From contig CAJONA010000061.1 in assembly GCA_905235755.1 (NCBI GenBank), positions 1 through 9,555 on the forward strand: DNA of 9,555 nt. Reading direction: 5' to 3'. A program made the translations under genes and the position numbers. The notes beneath the pieces were generated by a model. It had not been told where the DNA came from and did not search any database. It saw only the letters and a program-made list of their open reading frames with translations. This DNA comes from an uncultured Clostridia bacterium. GTDB lineage: Bacteria; Bacillota; Clostridia; Oscillospirales; CAG-272. Shown here piece by piece: positions 5,302-9,555 of the stretch. Position 1 is the first letter of the stretch. The number at the start of each line of letters is the position of its first letter.

Positions 5302-7461
5302 ATGCGTAAAAGTACGATGGAACTCGGCAAAAATACGCCCGTGTCATATCTTTACGGAATCGGTCCGAAGAAGGCCGAGGCTTTTTCGCGCCTCGGGATA
5401 TTCACGCTGCGCGATCTGTGCTATCATTTCCCGCGCGCATACGAAAACAGAGGCAATATAAAAACGCTCGACCAAGTGAGCGACGGAGAAGTCTGCGCGC
5501 TCATGCTGACCGTCGCCGGCACGCCGCGCTCGGCGCAGATACGGCGCGGAATGGTAATAACGAAGCTTCAAGCGTTCGACGAGAGCGGCAAATGCAACAT
5601 CACGTATTTCAACGCGCCGTATGTCAAAGATGCGCTGAGAACAGGCGAAACATACCGATTTTTCGGCAGGGCAGCCATCAAAAACGGACGCGTCGAACTT
5701 ACGTCGCCGACATACGAGCATTACACCGAAAATTCAAATTTAAAGCGCTTTATGCCTGTTTATCCGCTGACCGAAGGAATATCGCAAAAGCAGATGTCGG
5801 CGGCTGTCGAGAGCGCGCTTGCCGCGCTCCTTTCGCCGATTTGCTCCGACGGCATACGCGATATGCTGCCGTATGAAATAAAACGCAAATGCGCGCTGCC
5901 CGACATTGATTACGCTATTTCACAAATTCATTTTCCCGACGGGTATGATGAGATCGAAAAAGCGCGGCGCCGCCTCGCTTTTGACGAGATATTCCTGTTT
6001 GTGCTGTCGTCGCTCGCTTTGTCGGGAAGCGAGAAAAATATACCCGGGACGGTATTTGACATTTCGCTCGGAAAACGTCTGCTCGACGCACTGCCTTACA
6101 CTCCGACGGCGGCGCAAATGCGCACGATAGGCGAGATAAATGCCGATCTTTCGTCGGGCTTGCGGATGTCGAGACTCATAACCGGCGACGTCGGCAGCGG
6201 CAAAACGCTGTGCGCCGCATACGCGCTGTTTTTGGCGCTGGCGAACGGTCATCAAGCGGCGCTGATGGCGCCGACCGAAATACTCGCGCGCCAGCATTAC
6301 CTGACGCTAAGTCCCATCTTTGAAAAACTCGGATATGAGTGCGAGCTTCTTATCGGCGCGCTCACTCCCGCAAAAAAGCGCCGCGTCTGCGACCGCCTGA
6401 TCGTCGGAACGCCGCTTCTCGTCATAGGAACTCACGCGCTTATCGAGGATACCGTTGCGTTTGGGGATCTGGGGCTTATCGTCATCGACGAACAGCACCG
6501 TTTCGGCGCGGCTCAGCGCGAAAAACTTAAAAACAAGAGCAAAAACTGCCACCTCATTTCGATGAGCGCGACGCCGATACCGCGCACGCTCGCGCTCGTT
6601 TTGTACGGAGACCTTGACATTTCGTCGATAGATGAGATGCCGCCGGGCAGACAGACGGTCGAAACGTTCGTCGTCGATGAAAGCTATCGCGAGAGAGTGG
6701 ACAAATTTATTGAGAAAAACGTAGCCGAAGGCGGTCAGGTCTATATTGTTTGCCCGAGCGTGGAGGAGCAGGAGATTGTTGAGAGCGAAAACGGCGACAA
6801 GATACCTATATCGGCGCTTGAAACGTTTGACGATTTTAATGAAAAGCCGAAACTCAAAGCGGCGGTGAACTACGCCGAGGAACTGCAAAAGAAATTCCCG
6901 ACGCTCGTCGTCGGGTTTATCCACGGAAAACTGAAAAGCGCCGCAAAAGAAAAGATAATGGCGGAATTTGTCGACGGAAAGATCGACATTCTCGTTTCGA
7001 CGACGGTCATCGAGGTCGGCGTAAACGTGCCGCGCGCGTCGCTGATGATAATTGAAAACGCGGAGTTTTTCGGGCTGTCGGGACTGCATCAGCTTCGCGG
7101 ACGCGTCGGCAGGGGAGAAAAGAAATCATATTGTATACTCATTTCCGATGCAAAAAGCGAAAAATCGAGAGCGCGCCTTGAAATTTTGCGAAGCGAACAC
7201 AACGGCTACGTCATTGCGGAAAAGGATCTCGAAATGCGCGGACCTGGCGATTTTCTTGCAGTCGGCGGTCAAAAAATACGCCAGAGCGGAGATATTGATT
7301 TGAAACTTGCGGCGATGCTTTCGGACAAGGAGCTTTTGTACGCCGCCGCCGACGCGGCGAAGCGCGTCTATTCGTCGGACGAGAAGCTGACATCTGTGGA
7401 AAACGCCGCCATCAAGTCGGAATTGACAGCGGCTTTTGAAAAAAGATCAAAAATGGAATAA
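5302..7461 (+). CDS. recG: ATP-dependent DNA helicase RecG
   Basis: The 719-aa product is a superfamily 2 helicase that drives fork reversal and branch migration at stalled replication forks and recombination intermediates. After an N-terminal wedge/OB region (up to about residue 160) come the helicase motifs: Walker A GDVGSGKT (295-302), APTEILARQHY (323-333), the DEQH box with HRFG (396-402), SATPIPRTLAL (422-432), TTVIEVGVNVP (567-577) and HQLRGRVGRG (596-605). The RecG-specific translocation region follows with RGPGDF (646-651). The usual GTRQSG-like stretch after it is longer here, AVGGQKIRQSG. E. coli and B. subtilis RecG are about 690 aa, so this is full length with small insertions. 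Mfd is excluded by size and the lack of its RNA polymerase-binding domain. The start at 5302 has AGAGG five bases upstream; a second in-frame ATG at 5317 lacks a comparable site. It is a single-gene unit between its own promoter and terminator. Confidence 0.97.
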   Translation: MRKSTMELGKNTPVSYLYGIGPKKAEAFSRLGIFTLRDLCYHFPRAYENRGNIKTLDQVSDGEVCALMLTVAGTPRSAQIRRGMVITKLQAFDESGKCNITYFNAPYVKDALRTGETYRFFGRAAIKNGRVELTSPTYEHYTENSNLKRFMPVYPLTEGISQKQMSAAVESALAALLSPICSDGIRDMLPYEIKRKCALPDIDYAISQIHFPDGYDEIEKARRRLAFDEIFLFVLSSLALSGSEKNIPGTVFDISLGKRLLDALPYTPTAAQMRTIGEINADLSSGLRMSRLITGDVGSGKTLCAAYALFLALANGHQAALMAPTEILARQHYLTLSPIFEKLGYECELLIGALTPAKKRRVCDRLIVGTPLLVIGTHALIEDTVAFGDLGLIVIDEQHRFGAAQREKLKNKSKNCHLISMSATPIPRTLALVLYGDLDISSIDEMPPGRQTVETFVVDESYRERVDKFIEKNVAEGGQVYIVCPSVEEQEIVESENGDKIPISALETFDDFNEKPKLKAAVNYAEELQKKFPTLVVGFIHGKLKSAAKEKIMAEFVDGKIDILVSTTVIEVGVNVPRASLMIIENAEFFGLSGLHQLRGRVGRGEKKSYCILISDAKSEKSRARLEILRSEHNGYVIAEKDLEMRGPGDFLAVGGQKIRQSGDIDLKLAAMLSDKELLYAAADAAKRVYSSDEKLTSVENAAIKSELTAAFEKRSKME

Positions 7462-7464
7462 AAG

Positions 7465-7494
7465 AGAAAAACAGCGCCGCGGCGCTGTTTTTCT
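7465..7494. terminator. Perfect-palindrome terminator after recG, probably bidirectional
   Basis: The 30 bases 7465-7494 form a perfect inverted repeat centred between 7479 and 7480. It would fold as a 13-bp stem with a CGCG loop, a GC-rich core (CAGCGCC/GGCGCTG), and five Ts on the right and five As on the left. It begins 3 bases after the recG stop. The symmetric A/T flanks mean it can also end the leftward GH94 transcript, whose stop is at 7586. Confidence 0.9.
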
Positions 7495-7585
7495 ATGCAT
7501 TTTAAAAAATTTAAAAGGAGAAGTCCGATCTCTGTAATATAAACGAATCGACTGACATTTGCGGGACGACAAAAACGGGAAATTT
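7495..7585. other. Short AT-rich spacer between recG terminator and GH94 gene
   Basis: I see no gene or clear site here. An AAAAGGAG at about 7512-7519 looks like a ribosome binding site but has no start codon at a useful distance. Confidence 0.6.
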
Positions 7586-9555
7586 TTACTTTTTGAAAAT
7601 AATTTTTATCTTGTGCTTTTTGCCGTCGGGAGCGATGTTTACGAGCTTATCGACCTGCTCACCATCGAGATAATATTCGGTGTTTTTATCGGTGCGGACA
7701 AAGCCTGTCGGCTTTTCTGCCGTTATTTCAAACTCTGTGCCCGCACATTTGATACGGTAAATATAATTTACCTCGGCGGGAGGCAGTATCGGATCTATTG
7801 AAATGCCGCGCGAAGAATAGTCAATCCCGAAGATCTCAAATGTCGCAAGCGACAGCCAGCTCGCCGTGCCTGAGAGCATCGGGCCGCAGTTTTCGCCGGA
7901 ATCGCTGTTGTTGTATTGAGTGCAAAAACGCGGATTTCCTTTGATCACATAAGGGTTTTCGAGCGTTTTGAACGGGAGCATCTTTTCGATTATATCATAC
8001 GCGAAAGTGTACAGATCTTCGGCGAGATAAATGTCGTTTACTTTTTTTGCGGCTTTCAGCATGGCAACGGCGGCCATTATATCGGCGTGCTTGAACACGC
8101 CTCCGTTCTCTCTGTCCCCGGGGTAGTAGCACCCCGCCGCGGTGCCGCTTGCGAGCTTTTCAAGCGCCGCCGGCGTGCAAAGTTTGAGCCCCGCGTCTGT
8201 CCACCGATACTTCTTTATGTTGACAAGCATCGTTTTTATCTGTTCTTCGTCGGCGATTCCCGCCAATATCGACCAGCTGAACGAGTTCAAAAAATATGTG
8301 CCGTCGATATTTTCATCGGCGGATAGTCCGTCGCCTTTCGCGCCGAGGAACGTGTATTCCCCGTGATCTGCGCCGAGCAATGCGCGTGCGTAAAAATCAT
8401 CTTTCCACGCGTATTTTTTCAGGTTTTCTTCAAGCGTTTTGCTCTCGCTTTCAAATCCGTTTTTGCCTATGGCTTTTGCCATCTCGGAAAGCTCGTCGAG
8501 CGCGATTTTGAGCAGAAAAGCGTTCATCACGCTTTCGGAATAGTTGCTCTCGAATTTTACGCCGTATTTTTGATTTTTGCTTTCAAGCTGCGCGCGGTAG
8601 CGCTTTTCTTTTTCTTTGCCGTCTATCCAGTCGTTGTCGAGCTTCATCGTGTCGTTCCAGTCCGCCTTGTCCATGAGAGGAAAACCGTGCGCGCCGACAG
8701 AGATCTTGCCGCTGTACTCGACAACGGCGCACATCGTGTCGAACACGGTGCGCTCGCCGCCGTCCGCCGTCGGATATACCTCGTTTAAGAAGCCGATGTC
8801 GGCAGTGAGCGAAACGTATCTGTATATCGCCTGAATGAGCCACAATCCGTCGTCGGAACATATGCCCGGCTCCTTGCCGCTGTTATAGAAATTGTGATTT
8901 GCATACCCCATGTTGTAGACGTTGCAAACCCAGCGCGACAGCATTTGCTTTGCCAGTTCCGAATTGCCCATGGCGCACATATAATAAACGGAAGCGTACA
9001 TATCCTGTATCTCGCGGAAGCCTATCTCTCGGAACGCCTTTTGCGTCCATGCGAACGAGCGTGATACAAACGACTGATACAGCACCTGAAAGGGCAGGTC
9101 ATTGTTCACATACGCGCAAAAATCCTTGTCATCGCTCGATATTTGCAGATATGACGAATAATTTTCGATGAAATTTATCACGCTTTCAAGCGCCGCTTGC
9201 GTGTTTTCGTGGCAGCGATATATATTGATGAAGTTCGATACTTTTCTGTCGAAATCCGAGAGATCGGGCGTCCTGTCGGCTGTGAATCCGACAAATTCAT
9301 CTATGAATTTCGTCTCTTTTGCTCCGAGTGTGATATTCTTCGCCATGGCGAAGAAAGAGACGTCTTTTGTCGGTATTTTCGACGATAAACTGCCGCCGCG
9401 CGCCGGATGTTCGAGCGTTCCGTCGCCGAAAAATTCGGTGTAGCTCTCCGAGAATTCGTCCATCGGCTCGCCGTCGGAGAATATCGACGCAAAGCGTTTT
9501 TGCCATTTCAGATGCTTCGGGTACGAGCTCGGAGCTACGGCGTAAACTTTGCCGT
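7586..9555 (-). CDS. GH94-type glycoside phosphorylase, 3' part (runs off the right edge)
   Basis: The leftward frame is open to the window edge, so the 655 visible residues are the C-terminal part of a protein usually about 800 aa or more. The ATG at 9463 is probably internal because the frame continues upstream of it. Numbering from the first complete codon, GFR-x-x-QDM lies at 178-185, CSDDGLWL at 232-239, ADWND at 297-301 with the family's catalytic acid Asp, GGVFKHA at 484-490, and SGTASW at 561-566. These follow the order and spacing of the catalytic (alpha/alpha)6 barrel of cellobiose- and chitobiose-phosphorylase-like enzymes. Such enzymes split beta-linked glucosides with phosphate to give a sugar 1-phosphate, usually in the cytoplasm. 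The exact substrate cannot be read from this; cellobiose, cellobionate, laminaribiose and beta-1,2-glucans are all possible. Promoter and start lie outside the window. Confidence 0.82.
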   Translation of the reverse strand, partial: GKVYAVAPSSYPKHLKWQKRFASIFSDGEPMDEFSESYTEFFGDGTLEHPARGGSLSSKIPTKDVSFFAMAKNITLGAKETKFIDEFVGFTADRTPDLSDFDRKVSNFINIYRCHENTQAALESVINFIENYSSYLQISSDDKDFCAYVNNDLPFQVLYQSFVSRSFAWTQKAFREIGFREIQDMYASVYYMCAMGNSELAKQMLSRWVCNVYNMGYANHNFYNSGKEPGICSDDGLWLIQAIYRYVSLTADIGFLNEVYPTADGGERTVFDTMCAVVEYSGKISVGAHGFPLMDKADWNDTMKLDNDWIDGKEKEKRYRAQLESKNQKYGVKFESNYSESVMNAFLLKIALDELSEMAKAIGKNGFESESKTLEENLKKYAWKDDFYARALLGADHGEYTFLGAKGDGLSADENIDGTYFLNSFSWSILAGIADEEQIKTMLVNIKKYRWTDAGLKLCTPAALEKLASGTAAGCYYPGDRENGGVFKHADIMAAVAMLKAAKKVNDIYLAEDLYTFAYDIIEKMLPFKTLENPYVIKGNPRFCTQYNNSDSGENCGPMLSGTASWLSLATFEIFGIDYSSRGISIDPILPPAEVNYIYRIKCAGTEFEITAEKPTGFVRTDKNTEYYLDGEQVDKLVNIAPDGKKHKIKIIFKK

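Noticed and set aside
6307..7089. Leftward open frame of 260 codons inside recG
   Set aside because: It is antisense to the helicase motifs; the product is rich in Arg, Asp and Phe in the manner of shadow frames, with no start signal.
7512..7519. AAAAGGAG resembling a ribosome binding site for a small rightward gene
   Set aside because: No ATG, GTG or TTG follows at a usable distance with an open frame of any length.

Overview
The window looks like chromosomal housekeeping DNA from a spore-forming member of the Clostridia (Bacillota). Three things point there: the start of a spore-maturation gene (spmA), an AbrB-type transition-state regulator, and strong AGGAG/AGGTG ribosome binding sites with sigma-A promoters of near-consensus sequence. 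Base composition is close to balanced, with many GCG, TCG, CCG and GAC codons plus frequent ATA. That suits an uncultured gut-type clostridium better than a low-GC Clostridium. I cannot name a genus.

Layout from left to right. (1) The 5' part of spmA runs leftward off the window edge. (2) A 122-bp divergent spacer holds a good sigma-A promoter for abrB and a possible sigma-E-like promoter for spmA. (3) abrB (rightward, 83 aa) ends at a strong bidirectional terminator. (4) A leftward four-gene operon is read in the order hisS, aspS, mscS-like, RNHCP zinc-ribbon gene, ending at the same terminator. (5) A 170-bp divergent spacer has two back-to-back promoters, one for hisS and one for recG, flanking a 10-bp tandem repeat. 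(6) recG (rightward, 719 aa) ends in a 30-bp perfect palindrome that acts as its terminator. (7) The 3' two thirds of a leftward GH94-type sugar phosphorylase gene run off the right edge.

How the genes fit together. hisS and aspS supply two tRNA synthetases and are neighbours in many Bacillota. The MscS-type channel and the RNHCP protein ride at the 3' end of this transcript, with the last gene starting one base after the channel stop codon. AbrB and SpmA both belong to the sporulation programme. RecG is a DNA-repair helicase. The GH94 gene is metabolic and unrelated to the others.

The most notable points are: aspS is split by a frameshift inside the bacterial insertion domain, most simply explained by loss of four bases from a CG run and possibly a sequence error; the HisRS is not of the usual E. 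coli sequence type; the hisS leader is too short for a T-box; and promoter architecture in both divergent spacers is compact. I see no mobile element, CRISPR array, RNA gene or prophage, and no convincing unknown multi-gene system.
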